A stretch of 64,000 nucleotides of DNA from Cryptomeria japonica (lineage: Eukaryota > Streptophyta > Pinopsida > Cupressales > Cupressaceae): contig NC_081406.1 of assembly GCF_030272615.1 (NCBI RefSeq), positions 145,616,091 to 145,680,090 on the forward strand, read 5' to 3'. Every line of letters begins with the position of its first letter. Position 1 is the first letter of the stretch. Positions 12,314 through 23,258 of the stretch are shown here, piece by piece. The notes beneath the pieces were generated by a model. It saw nothing but the letters and a program-made list of their open reading frames with translations, had not been told where the DNA came from and did not search any database. The position numbers and the translations under genes are program-made.

Positions 12314-12570
12314 ACAATAGCGCTACTCTGTGTGAAAAAAAAAACACTACTTAACACAAGCGTGCTAAAGTAAAAACAAAAGTGCAAAAACAAAAAATTT
12401 ATGCAACAATACAAAAGCGCTAATTGTAAAACAAATGTGCTAACTAATGAACAATAGCGCTATACTATTAACAAAAGCGCTACTTTTTGGACAATAGCGC
12501 TATTGTAAAAACAAAAGTGCTAGAAGACCAAAAACAATAGCGCTAAAGTGCAAACAAAAGCGTCGAAGCG
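12314..12570. repeat. Array of about 11 short units built on palindrome AGCGCT
   Basis: The unit is ACAATAGCGCTA or ACAAAAGCGCTA followed by about 8-12 variable bases. Clear members start at 12314, 12409, 12450, 12470, 12491, 12511, 12533 and 12554, with weaker ones at 12357, 12375 and 12431. The self-complementary hexamer AGCGCT is intact in six. The array ends about 60 bp from the primer site, on the leader side, so element RNA would carry it soon after the 5' LTR. Confidence 0.75.
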
Positions 12571-12630
12571 CGACCTGTGTGTCAAGTAAAACAGTCAAAA
12601 GGTTAGTTTGTCTAAAAAAAAAGTTGTTGG

Positions 12631-12650
12631 GATTCACGTCGGGTTCACCA
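12631..12650 (-). other. Primer binding site of Gypsy-1, tRNA-Trp type
   Basis: On the plus strand the 20 bases GATTCACGTCGGGTTCACCA equal, as I recall it, the 3' end of plant nuclear tRNA-Trp(CCA), including the CCA tail. On the element strand this gives TGGTGAACCCG as the start of the site, two bases after the LTR end. A full 20-base match in so decayed an element is notable. Confidence 0.82.
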
Positions 12651-12652
12651 AA

Positions 12653-14116
12653 TGATGCTCTGCATAATGGAAAATGGTTAGACTAAAACCTATGGTCATA
12701 TAACACACCAAAAACACAAGAAACAAAGACAAATGTTAGTATTAATTAACCAAAAACTAGTCTAAGCAGGCATATCAAAAGAGACACTAAAAACATGATA
12801 AAATATTTAACTATGGAAGCAAATACAACAAGGCATCTCCAAATACCTTCTACCATGCTCTTAGCTCCTTCTCCCTTGTTCCTCTCCTCTCTAAGTTCCC
12901 AAATGAGTGTAGCTCTCAGTAGCTTTTTGCACTATTTTTGGATGTCTTATGGAGATTCAAGATTATGAAACAAAAAGCTCATGAAATGCAAACATGAATG
13001 AACTAGAAATGGGATTATTATCTAATCTAGTGTTGATTTTAGTCCAAAATAGTAAATGTAAATGCTTATGCTAAATGCTCTCTAAAATTCAATATAGGTT
13101 AAATGCATACAAGTTTTCAGGATCTGGATTATGAAGAAATGGGCTCTATTTATAGAAAAAATGGAGCAATGGATGGTTGAGATTGAGTAATCTCAACAAG
13201 GGTCAGGATTGAATGATATTAAATCCATGTGAGGGCTTTCAACCCAATCCCAGGATGACAAGTGTCAACATTAGATGGGTTGAGAGGAGAGGGAATAAAC
13301 ATTAAATGCTTGACATGACCTGAGAGTTAACTTGGGAGTTAAGGTCAAGGTTGGGTTGAGTGAATAAATTCATTATCCCAAGAATAATGCTTTTATCCAA
13401 TGGATAAAATCTTGTGCAAAGGTTAAAGGGTTAACCATGGTCAAAGCAATAAATGCTTGAGGAGACATGTGGGTTACATGAGGGTTGAGTTTAGGGGTTA
13501 AAGTCTTTAACCATGTGTGCAAGTGGATTTAACCATTAATGGTCATGTAAGAGCCATAAGTGGTTTGGAAGACTTTAGAGGTTAAATTGTTGAACACACA
13601 AAGCATTAAATGCTTTTCAAAGACTTTGGAGTCTTTGAAAAGTGACTTCAAGTTGCTTAGGAATGTGACAATAATTAGGGGATGGATTAGGCTAATTAGG
13701 AAGGGGTTAGAAGAATCTAGAAGGGGGTTAGGATTGCAAGTGGGTTTGGTGGGTGAGAGAAAGTAAGATTTTTATTAAAATAAAATTCATTTATTTCAAC
13801 TTGTGGTTGCAACTTGCATTTTTAGGAGAATGCAAGTGGAAGGGTTTTTAATGATTTAAATAAATGTTTTATTTAATTTATTTAAAAGAGGAAAGGGGGT
13901 TTAAATGAAATAAATAAAATTTATTCATTTAATTGATTGTGAATTTTGGTTTAATGAATTAATTAAAATAAATTAAATAATTTATTTAATTAATAGAAGA
14001 ATGTTTGAAGATGAATTAATTAAATATTAATTTAATTAACTGATGGCTAGTGGATTTTTAATCAAATAAACAACAAATATTCATTTAATTAAAATGGACA
14101 GATTTATGTGACTACA
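12653..14116 (-). repeat. 5' LTR of Gypsy-1
   Basis: On the element strand the LTR starts TGTAGTCACATAAATC and ends TTATGCAGAGCATCA, so it has TG...CA ends, and is followed by TT and the primer site. The first 300 bases (13800-14116) are extremely AT-rich with AATTAAAT words. A TATA box lies about two thirds of the way in. The outer end is set at 14116 because Copia-A LTR sequence resumes directly after it; AATGC (14117-14121) would be the duplicated target, untestable here because the other copy is off the window. Confidence 0.8.
13147..13154 (-). promoter_or_regulatory. TATA box of the Gypsy-1 LTR
   Basis: The element strand reads CTATAAATAGAGCCC, a textbook plant TATA box, inside the LTR. 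Transcription would run leftward and start about 30 bases beyond, near 13115. This sets the U3 part as 13155-14116. Confidence 0.7.
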
Positions 14117-14681
14117 AATGCATTATTTATGTAATTTGTGTGTTGGTGGATGTCCGTATTATCAAAAAATATTATTTGTGTGAGATAAAAGAGATTATAT
14201 CTTTCAGTGAAGAGTTTGAGCAAAGATTGGTGTGTTGCATAGTAGACAAAAGTGCTTAATTGGAACTATCATCAGGCATTTACAAATGCTATTCTTTTAG
14301 TTCATTTGATTCTGGATTGTTGTCTGAATATTTTGTTAGTCAGCGAGACTTCCTTGTAAGGTAGTGAACCTTCCCTAAGGGTTGTAGCCTTCTGTGTTAT
14401 TGAATTTTGAGCAGTGAGCCTGAATGCAAGTGCATTTCCATTGTAATATTTTCACATACTACTGCAGTGTATCATCTTATTGTGGGTAGGTTCCCATGGT
14501 GGTTTTTCCCTTTACCGATTTGTCCACATCAAAAATATTGGTGTTGTGTGGTTTACTGTTATTGTGCTCATCCTTATTATTGTTACAGTTAATCAGATTT
14601 GGATTTAAAGTTGAATTTGTGTATCTAGTGAATACTGATTCACCCCCCCTTCTCAGTTTTCCATCATTGTTGTTACCAACA
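14117..14681 (+). repeat. Right-hand part of Copia-A 5' LTR
   Basis: Aligns by eye with 36130-36714 of the 3' LTR, sharing TTATGTAATTTGTGTG, AGACTTCCTTGTAAGG, AACCTTCCCTAAGGG and ACTGATTCACCC words, and ends in ...ACCAACA. The left 750 or so bases of this LTR lie on the other side of Gypsy-1, outside the window. Confidence 0.88.
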
Positions 14682-14682
14682 A

Positions 14683-14695
14683 TCGGTATTAGAGC
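14683..14695 (+). other. Degenerate Met-tRNA primer binding site of Copia-A
   Basis: TCGGTATTAGAGC follows the LTR end by one base and matches the common TTGGTATCAGAGC initiator-Met primer site at 11 of 13 positions. Confidence 0.75.
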
Positions 14696-14737
14696 TAGAT
14701 CCTTCAGAAGAAGCTTCACTACTTGAGGTGATCCAGT

Positions 14738-15466
14738 ATGGAAAACTATATGTTCAAGAAGGAGAGTCCAAGGTTTGATGGAAATAATTATTCTATATGG
14801 AAAGATTGGATGGATGTTCATTTGAAATGTCTCAAAGATGATTAATAGAAGATTACAAAGACTACTTATGCTATTCCTCTCAATTGTCCAACCACTCCTG
14901 ATGAGATCAAGAAGCGGGACATAACATTAGACCACAGGAAGCATTGCTGAGTGCCCTGACAGATTCTGAGATGACTAATATGATGGGACTATAGATTGCA
15001 CATCATAAATGGGAGAAGCTTGAAACCTTGTACGAAGGAGATAAACATTTCAAAGTTTCTAAGTTGTAGAGTTCTAAAGGGAAGTATGAGAAGTTGAGGA
15101 TGGGTGAAGATGAGAATATATCATCCTTTATGTCCAAGGTGAATGAGCTTGTTCTAGGTGTCAGGTGTGCCGATAGAACTCTTGAAGAAGATGAGATTGT
15201 TGCTAAGGTGTTGAGATTGTTGCCAGATGCTTATAAGCATAAGGTAGCTGCTATTGATGAAATCTAGACTGTGACTAGTGTGACAAGAGACATGTTGGTT
15301 GGTAAGATTTTTTGCATTTAAGAGAATTTGGGGAATCACATGGAAAATTTGAGACTACATTTAGAGCACCTATATCCGAGAAGCAGAGATATGATCCAGG
15401 AGAAAGTTCATGAGGATATCTTAGTATGAGAAGGAAAGGAGAGAGATAGAAGAGCAAATAAAAGAT
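14738..15466 (+). pseudogene. Copia-A gag, N-terminal and middle part
   Basis: The Met at 14738 begins a frame with the copia gag signature PRFDGNNYSIWKDWMDVHL. Further on, in other frames, come SALTDSEMTNMMGL, WEKLETLYEGD, and the central ENISSFMSKVNELVLGVR and VAKVLRLLPDAYKHKVAAI motifs of the UBN2-type gag domain. Stops occur at 14848, 14990 and 15066, with a frameshift before 15467. Confidence 0.8.
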
Positions 15467-16135
15467 TTGTATGAGCTTGAAGAGCTGATTGCTAGAAGAT
15501 TGCCTAAGGGAGCTGGTAAGTATGATGTAAAATTGCCTTTGAAATGTTTTTCTTATAACAAGATAGGACATTTTGCATCTAGATGTCCTGAGAGAATGTC
15601 TAAGTATGATAGGCATGACAAGTTTGATAAGAATGATATATATGAGAAGCATGAGAAGTATGATAAGCCTTATACGCCTAATGGAAAGTATAAATTTAAG
15701 AAGAAATGTTATTATATTGTTGATGGAGGTGTAACAGATGATGAAACTAACAATGGAAATTCAGAGGATCAAATTATGTTTATTGCTATCAAAGAAGATA
15801 ATCCAATACCTATTGATTCTACAAGCTTCATTATTGAGGAGAAATCTCTTGCTGCTAAGGTTGAAGAGAAAGATAAATGGGTGATTGACAATGGTTGGTC
15901 ACATCATATGACTGGTGATAAAAGGAAATTTGTGAATATGAAGAAGTATGATGGCGGTATAGTAAGATTTGGAGATGATAAAGATTTTGTGATCCATGGT
16001 AGAGGTTCTATTTCTTTTTATGGTAAGAATAAAACTGATGATGTTTTGTATGTTGATGATTTGAAGCATAATCTTTTGGGTGTTGGACATATGGTTGACA
16101 AGGGATATGATCTACAATTCAGATTTGGTAAATGA
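15467..16135 (+). pseudogene. Copia-A gag zinc knuckle and protease
   Basis: An open run of 222 codons ending in TGA. It starts with LIARRLPKGAGKY, then a zinc-knuckle region LKCFSYNKIGHFASRCP in which the second Cys is Tyr, a Lys/Asp/Tyr-rich spacer, and the protease box WVIDNGWSHHMT with the catalytic Asp kept (usual form DSGCS). It closes with DDVLYVDDLKHNLLGVGHM, the conserved block before the pre-integrase domain. Confidence 0.85.
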
Positions 16136-17014
16136 AAAATTCTTAATGCCTCTAGTATAGAGATTGCAATTGAAACTAAGACTAAAGGTAACATCTTTCA
16201 CTTGAATGTTGGTGAGAAAAGTTGTTTGATTGCCTAGATTGATGAAAGTTGGTTATGACATAGGAGAATGTCTCATGTTAATTTTGATTCAATGATTAAG
16301 ATCAGTTCTACTCAAGCTGTTAGAGATCTACCTAAGATTGTTAAACCAACTAATCCAGTATGTAAAGAATGTCAGATGGGGAAGCAAACAAGAATTTATT
16401 TTAAGAGTAAGCAATACACATCTAATGGTTTGTTATCTCTTGTGCATACTAACTTATGTGGACCTACAAGAGTGAGAAGTGTGCAGGGTGACAAATATTT
16501 CATGTTGCTGATTGATGATTATTCCAAAGTGGTATGAGTTATTTTTCTGATAGAGAAATCAGAAGCATTGGACAAATTCAAGATATTCAAAGCTAAGGTT
16601 GAGATTGAGACAGGATTGAAGCTGAAATTTTTGAGATCAGACAAAGGAGGAGAGTTCTACTTCGATGATTTTGATTCCTTCTATGAGAAGCATGAAATTA
16701 AAAGATAGTTATCTGCTCGTAGAACCCCTCAGCAGAATGAAGTTGTTGAAAGAAAGAACAAGATTATATTGGATGTTGCAAGGACAATGTTGATGGAAGG
16801 AAATGTTTCAAAGACCTATTGGAGAGAAGTTGTTAGTAAAACTATACACACATTCAACCGGTCACATATAAAAGGTGATATTGGTAAGTATCCTTATGAG
16901 CTATGGTTTGGTCATGTTACTACAGTTAGATACTTCAAAATTTTTGGAAGAAAATTTTATATAAAGAGAGATGAGGATATAGGAAATTTTAATGCAAGAT
17001 GTGATGAAGGTATC
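16136..17014 (+). pseudogene. Copia-A integrase, first part
   Basis: Pre-integrase HRRMSHVNFDSMIKIS and CKECQMGK form the zinc-binding domain. The core starts LVHTNLCGPTRVRSVQGD, where the first catalytic Asp (DLCGP) has become Asn; the second remains in LRSDKGGEF; the Glu lies in QQNEVVERKN. The C-terminal part includes KTYWREVVSKTIHTFNR and YELWFGHVTTVRYFKIFGRK. It stops exactly at the GTATC duplication where the solo LTR 17015-18618 entered. Stops at 16134, 16236, 16256, 16536 and 16707 break the frame. Confidence 0.87.
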
Positions 17015-18618
17015 TGATGTAGAGGTATGGTTCAAACAACTTGAAAATGCTCCAAGTTACTCACTTGCTCAATCAAACAACAAACCCTCCCTTTAAGGAT
17101 TCACTCCAACTAAGACTCACACCTTTAAGAGTATCAATTCAACATCCCATATCACCTATTTCCATCCCCATAACCCCACAATGGGATAGTGTGCAAGTTT
17201 ATCAATATTTGGCTTCAAACTCCACAGACAAAAGTGCTCAAAATCGCTCAAATTGCTCACAACCCCTCCAAATGGTTTTATAGGCCAACAAAGGCTCAAG
17301 AAAGGTTTGATAGGTTCCTAAAAACTCAAATGATGCCAAAAAAACCTCTGATTTTGTTGTTCAATTCCCAAAAGTCACAAAGTGCAAATTGGCTCCTTAG
17401 ACCTATTAGCCTTCAAAACTCACTTTTTGGCTTCCCAGCCAAAAAATCCAAAGGACAGGACAATATTGTTTTATTTTATTGAGCACCAACCTAGGTCTGT
17501 AATTTATACAAAATGACAAGTTCTGGAACCTCTTGCAAGTACCATTTCTATTAAACCCTCATCTAGGCTAATAAGGGCTAATTTAAGCACTTAACAAAGG
17601 AACTACCCTCCAAAACTACAAATCCACCAAATTAACTATTGGAGAACCTTGGGGTATCCAAATCATCACCAAATACCAAGTTATAGCTTCTGGTTTGTAT
17701 TAAAACTAAAGATATGGGGACTGTTCATGAATTTTATTCAATTCCCACAACCAGTAACATAGAGATGCCTGGCTAAATTTAACAAAATATCACCCAAACT
17801 GCATCCTTTTGGTCTGAAAACTTTTGGATATTAAAATAGACTCCAAAATCTTCCATTTAACCAAGTTTTAGAATTTTCCCATGGTGAATTTGGAAGAAAT
17901 GGGAAATTGAAGTTGAAACCCTAGGAAAGGGCACTTTCATAGGCTGTTTGGATTTGTTACAACTTTTCTCCCTCAATAATCCACTTCCAGACCTCTGGTT
18001 GGATTCAAAAGAAATATATTTCACCCCTATAACTCCCCATGAAATAATTTTTCAGTTTGGAGGTCTTGAAATTCCGTACCAACCGAAAGAACAACAAATC
18101 TTCTGGAAAAAATGCAAAATTTTATTGATTTCAAATATGAAGTTTACAAATTCCACCCACAACAACCCCCACATGAGTTTGTTGAGGCATTTTATAGTTT
18201 TACCAACATGTTAAAACTTATTGGAGGTGGTTATGAACAATGGGCAACCAATTACAACAACTTTTTGAAAAGTTGCTTTACAAATTGACAACTTTTGTCA
18301 ATTTTTGACAATTTTTGCATTTTGCCTTTCAAACTAATTTTATCGTCAACCTAGGGACCTAAACACATTGAAATGGATCTAAATAGACCAAAAAACCTTG
18401 AATCCCTAATTTTACTCATCCTAAGTCCCTTTGACCATAGGGTTTATAATGCACCGTAGGCCACTAGGCCTTACAAAATGGATATTTAGGATCTTATTAC
18501 AAAAAACAAAACAAAAACATAGACAAAGGATTCTTTGATCCTTCCCAACACCTTTCTATCAAAAACATGAAATGTTCAATCAAGAATTTAGGAAATTGAG
18601 GCTTGTGCCCCTGCACCA
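17015..18618 (-). repeat. Solo LTR in minus orientation, target duplication GTATC
   Basis: Ends are TGATGTAGAGG...CCCCTGCACCA, flanked by GTATC at 17010-17014 and 18619-18623. Minus-strand start TGGTGCAGGGGCAC equals the start of the chromovirus-B-type LTRs at 18990 and 44582, and both share TTGACAA/GTGCAACTT-rich parts, so it is a diverged relative in the opposite direction. No coding content is seen. Removing it restores the copia integrase frame. Confidence 0.85.
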
Positions 18619-18989
18619 GTATCTTCTTAGGTTATTCTACTAAGAGAAAAGTCTACCGGTGTTACAACAAGAGACATAGAAAGATAGTGGAAAGTGAAAA
18701 TGTGAAGGTGGATGAGAACTTTGGAAAGGAAATTGGAGCTCGTGGTTATGAAAGTGATGATCAAGAAGTTATTGCAAAACCTAATCAGACTAAATCTTTG
18801 AAGCAAAATGATTTGATAGAAATAGTTAGTCCGAGTATTGCTGCTGTCGGTGAAGAAGTCAGGAAATTGAGAATCAGACAAAACAAAAGACTCTGAGGTA
18901 TGTAAGATTGAATCACTCAAAGAATTAGATTATTGGTGAGAAGAATAAGGGAGTTATGACTAGAAGAAAACTTGCTGCAGTAGAGGTAT
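18619..18989 (+). pseudogene. Copia-A integrase C-terminus and linker to RT
   Basis: Resumes the integrase reading with LGYSTKRKVYRCYNKR and IVESENVKVDE, the usual end of copia integrase, then a charged linker (YESDDQEVIAKP, EEVRKLRIRQNK) ending in VMTRRKLAAVEV just before the next inserted LTR. A stop lies at 18894-18896. Confidence 0.85.
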
Positions 18990-20502
18990 TGGTGCAGGGG
19001 CACCTCATCAACATTCCAATCATGGCTCTAAGGATGAAGACTAGGATCATTGTAGTGTCTTAGTATGTCTTGTGTTTATGCAAGTTTGTTTCATGTATTC
19101 AATAAACCCCACCGTGTAAGCCCATGTCACCAATTAGGCAATTTGATAAGCCAATTGGGACAATGTGGTCAATAGGGGTAGTAGAAGGTTTAATTTTGTG
19201 TTTGATAGGCTTTTGACATGTTTTAGGGGTGTTTGGTTGATCGAAGTGTGTGGATCCCAACCTTAGCAAGTGTGACAATATTTTGTGCAAAATTGCAAAA
19301 TTGCAACTTTTGGAAAATGCAACTTTTGAGTGCAAAAGTACAACTTTTTTGAAATGCAGTTGGGGAAGCTTTTCAACAGCTCCAACCTCCTCCAAATTCA
19401 GTTGGCAACCACTGGAGAGTTGTATAAACCTTGTGGACATGATTCCAAAGGTTGCTGTTGTTGCTGCTGTGAAGTTGTAATGCAATTGAAGTTTTCCCAG
19501 AATTTCTGTCTTTGCATTGATTGCACGTGCTTGTATGGATTGGATTGAAGCACACAATTTATGGATTAAATAGAGGGTTGAAGTAGATTTTTTTTGGTGG
19601 TGGTCTGAGGTTCTAATTGTTTATGAGTGGAGAGAACCCTCCATTTTTCTGATTGTAACCCGGAAAGTGAGGGTTTGGAGAGGGTTTTGGATAAAAATGG
19701 CCTTATCTTGTATTCTAGTCCACTAGAAGACTCTTCCTTTGGTGGGATGCAGGATAAGCCTCTGTAATTTAGGGTTTTCATGGGATTTTGCAGGGAAGAC
19801 TTGGTTGTGAGGAGAAAGAAGCAAAATTAGGTAGGCATCTCCGTTTGACTACCTTAGGCTAATTTAGGACAGTCATCACAAAACATTATAGCAGTGGATT
19901 CCAAGCATGCAACCCTAGAATTAGAGGTTACTCACCATCCCCCATGTTTCCATAGAGCTAGTTTTCTATTTTGGGTTCGTTGATTGGTAGTTGCTTTGTA
20001 AAATAGTCCTAGTTGCCCCTATTAGGTCTCTTGGTCTCTAAAGGGTTCAGAACCTTGAAGTACAGATTTGACCAAACCATTTTGGGGATAAGTAAAACTC
20101 CCAAAAGGGTGTCTGAAGTGGTGATTCATTTATATGGGGGTGTGGAATATTTTGGAGTTAAGATCCATTTTATCGCCAAAAAGGGCTACTAGCCTAGGGG
20201 GTAGGTTTTTAAAGGAGGTATAAGGAATTGGAGTCTAAACCCAAAACCAATGGTTGGACTAGTGTCTAATGGCCATAAGTGAACCAATTCCAAATCCCTT
20301 AGGAGAAGGATGTCATGGGGAGGTGTATGGTAGGTATTGAGGCATTTACTCATCTTGAGTAGGTTCGAGCCTAGTGAATTTGTGAGTAGATTCATCCAAG
20401 GTGTGGAGTCCTTCCTTGTAGGACCCTTGTGATCATTTGAGGGGTCAAAATTCTAACCTTATTTGGACTTGTCCTTAGGTGTGTGGGTAGGCCTCTGCAT
20501 CA
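18990..20502 (+). repeat. Solo LTR of the chromovirus-B family, target duplication GGTAT
   Basis: Begins TGGTGCAGGGGCACCTC and ends CCTCTGCATCA, with GGTAT at 18985-18989 and 20503-20507. It aligns along its length with the element B LTRs (44582-46091, 50731-52222), for instance the GGCAATTTGATAAGCCAAT block and the GGGCTACTAGCCTAGGGGG block. Length 1513 bp against 1510 in element B. Internal region and second LTR are missing, as expected after LTR-LTR recombination. Confidence 0.93.
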
Positions 20503-20568
20503 GGTATGTTCAATTTCTAAGATTGAACCTAAGAATGTTGTTGAAGCTTGTAAAGATGAAAATTGGAT
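20503..20568 (+). pseudogene. Copia-A fragment just before RT
   Basis: Continues the frame with SISKIEPKNVVEACKDENW, the conserved copia segment at the junction of linker and RT. It is bounded left by the GGTAT and right by the TGGAT duplication. Confidence 0.85.
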
Positions 20569-20911
20569 TGTAGTGTCTCTTCTTGACCCGTCCTTTCTTT
20601 TGTGATTCGATATATTATATTGGCATAGTTTATACTATTTTTGTGATGCTTTGACTGGATTTTTTATGGATTTACCTATGTTTTTGGATTCTTCTTTATG
20701 AATATTAGACATATTATACTGTGTTTGACATTATGTTTACATGTGGATGATGATATTTCTAGACTATTGCGAGGATGGATTACTCTATAGTGATTATTGT
20801 GTATTCATTTATATGCATATATCATGTTTGTTCTATGATGATTTGATGTTATTTTATGATGTACTAACCCCATTGTACAATTATAATTCTATTTGATGCA
20901 TTGATGCTATA

Positions 20912-22100
20912 TGTTACTACTTATTAAGTTGCCATTAGTTTTATATCCAAAGTCATTGTATATACTTTAGTCGGTTACTACTACCGAAATATTTAGTCGG
21001 TAAGCACAGAATAGTCGGTTATAGAAGAAAGTAGTCACAGAGCCTAGTATACACTGAGCTGTCTACTGAGTAAAATTCTATGTCTACTGAGTCACAATAA
21101 TGATACACCGAGTTGATATAAATCGAGTGAAACATGTTACCAGATTCATTGAACCTGGACATACATATGAAAACTTGTTACAAGATCAAGGAACATAGAA
21201 CCATTATCACATTGGAAATTGCACTTAAAGATTGTGTATGATTTTGAGGTCATCTAACCAATGAAATATTTTGCATGGTTATTCATTCGATAAAACATAT
21301 TTTTAAGATCGAAGTAATGAATGGATCACCAACATAAGAGATCTATTTATACAACATGGATTAAGATCAGAAACACATGTAGCATGACATAAAGGAAGAT
21401 ATAGAAATATATGAAGCAAGACATGTGAAAGCACTAAGTGTTATGACTGTTATAGAGACACAGAGGTCACCAAGAAGGATTTCAGAGAATAGTCAAAGAA
21501 CAGAGTAAACAGAAGGGTTTATCGAGTTACTATATAGGTTACTGAGGTATGCTATAAGCAAGGTAATCTTATTCTGAGCACATAGAATCTGCTATAACAT
21601 TTCAGATGTAAAGTTGCAGATATTTGTAATGATTTTATTGTAATATTTTGAAGTTTTAAGAGAAACCTTTAACAGGGTAAAAGACTCTAATCAAGTCTAT
21701 AAATTGTAAAGCCTCTAACCAGGTGCAACATTTAGATTAAGTGTTGTAAAATCCTTTAGCAAGGTAGATCTAATAGATCTTGATACTCCTAACAGGGTAA
21801 GCTATCAAAAATAGCTAAACATGTAGCTCTAACCGAGGAAACTTTATTATTGCAGTAGTGAAGTTGTGGGTGCCATCCCCACCGCAATTTTTCTCTTTAA
21901 CCAAGAGTTTCTGCGTAACCAAAATATATGTGTTATGGAGTGAATCATGTATGATTGTTATTTATTTATTTCAGCTTTATGTTATGTTAAAGCAGTTTGT
22001 GGTTTATGCATAACAGTAAAGATATTGCTAAAGAAAAGTTTTGAAGTATTGATTCACCCCTCCCCTCTCAGTACATTAGCTTTCCATATTGGGCCTAACA
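20912..22100 (+). repeat. Solo copia LTR inside the long insert, target duplication CTATA
   Basis: Starts TGTTACTACTT and ends GGGCCTAACA, with CTATA at 20907-20911 and 22101-22105. The end part has the copia LTR trademark GATTCACCCCTCCCCTCTCAG. The middle contains repeated TAGTCGG and CTGAG words. Length 1189 bp. Confidence 0.88.
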
Positions 22101-23258
22101 CTATATTGGGTGACTGTCTGTGTGAGTAGAGATGATTTCATATCACTCATTATGAGCATGATATGCCATCACGACTCTCTATCACTTGTTTGTTCATTAT
22201 ATATTGTATATGTTGTATTGTGGCTTTGTGGATGCTAGATTTGTAGGTACCAGACATTGACTCCACCTAGCTTCACAGGTCTGAGCGTGTCTTATCCCAA
22301 TGGCAAGTTGATCAGAGTTGACATGATAACCCAACCCATACTCTAGGTTTAAGTTGACTACCCTTGTCAGTTTAGAGTCTGGGCGCAAGTCGTGGTTAGT
22401 GTGTAATTCTTGGATTATTTTATGGTGGGTTGCTTTGTGTAGCTTGGTTAATTATTCATTATTTTATTAAATTAATTTATATAGTTTAATAATGTTAAAT
22501 TAAAATAAAAGATTAATATAGTTTATAAAAATTAATTAAATTAATAGTTGGCATAATATTTAATAATAAAGTGTTGTTGAATTAATATTAATATTATCAT
22601 TTAATAAGAAAAGGCTTTATTATTAATTAAAATATTTCATTATATAAATAGCCTTTGATTTATTATTAAGGATTTAATTTAATATAGCCTTGGTTTATTT
22701 ATTTATTATTGGGCTTTTATAATTATTTGTGCCCATGATTTTATGAGTTGTTTATACTATTATTATTCTCTTTTTACTCTCTTAGGTTGTTTGGTAGATT
22801 CTTTATACCTATCTTATTATTCTATTGGTTATATTTTTGGGTAATTAAATTAAATAATATTTTGTTATTCTTACCTTAGGTTTTGCAAATGGTTGGTAAG
22901 AAATATTATTTTGTAATATTTTGAGTGGATGAGATTTTCTCTTTATTTGGCTTCTTGAGTATTTTGTCGGGTTAGCATTTTTGGGTCCTCTCTTGCAACT
23001 TTGATTTTTGGTTCAAGATTTGGAGATTGGAGATTTCTTGGCTTGCTTGGATTGTGGATTGCGCTTCTTCATTTTTATTTTTCCATTATTTCTATCTTCT
23101 AGGTTGGAGGAATCCTCTTCCTAAGAAATTTATTTCTAGAAAAGATTGCATTCTCCGTGCATTTTCAGAAAGAATGTCTTTGGGTAGCATGGGAAAATAT
23201 AAATATAAAATATAGTCAGAGCTTAATTTATTTTATATGAATATTTATATAAGGTATA

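Larger units (their letters stand above)
9861..12630 (-). other. Long untranslated leader of Gypsy-1
   Basis: About 2.8 kb lie between primer site and gag. No open frame with recognisable content is present on the minus strand, so I see no equivalent of the extra ORF that some Ogre elements carry here. The segment holds a roughly 62-bp repeat array (11880-12180) and an AGCGCT array (12314-12570). The rest, 9861-11880, is unremarkable AT-rich sequence. Confidence 0.65.
1..14116 (-). mobile_element. Gypsy-1: Tat/Ogre-type Ty3/Gypsy retrotransposon, 3' LTR outside window
   Basis: A minus-strand element read right to left as 5' LTR, primer site, long leader, gag, protease, long linker, RT, RNase H, a second RNase H, integrase and a long 3' non-coding tail. 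The extra RNase H after the usual one, the long leader and the long tail are the marks of the Tat/Ogre lineage. It interrupts the 5' LTR of Copia-A: sequence from about 14117 onward matches the interior of the intact Copia-A 3' LTR from about 36135. No 3' LTR start resembling the 5' LTR start is seen in 1-2799, so that LTR lies off the left edge. All coding parts carry stops or frameshifts, so the copy is dead. Confidence 0.88.

Noticed and set aside
12314-12570. CRISPR-like array
   Set aside because: Units are short, degenerate and unequally spaced, within a plant retrotransposon leader; no cas genes.
12631-12650. Partial tRNA-Trp gene
   Set aside because: Only the 3' 20 bases match, at the exact place of a primer site beside an LTR end; the rest of a tRNA is absent.
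14407-14821. Plus and minus ORFs of 61-114 codons
   Set aside because: They cover the Copia-A LTR end, primer site and gag start; the minus-strand frame is a shadow of gag.
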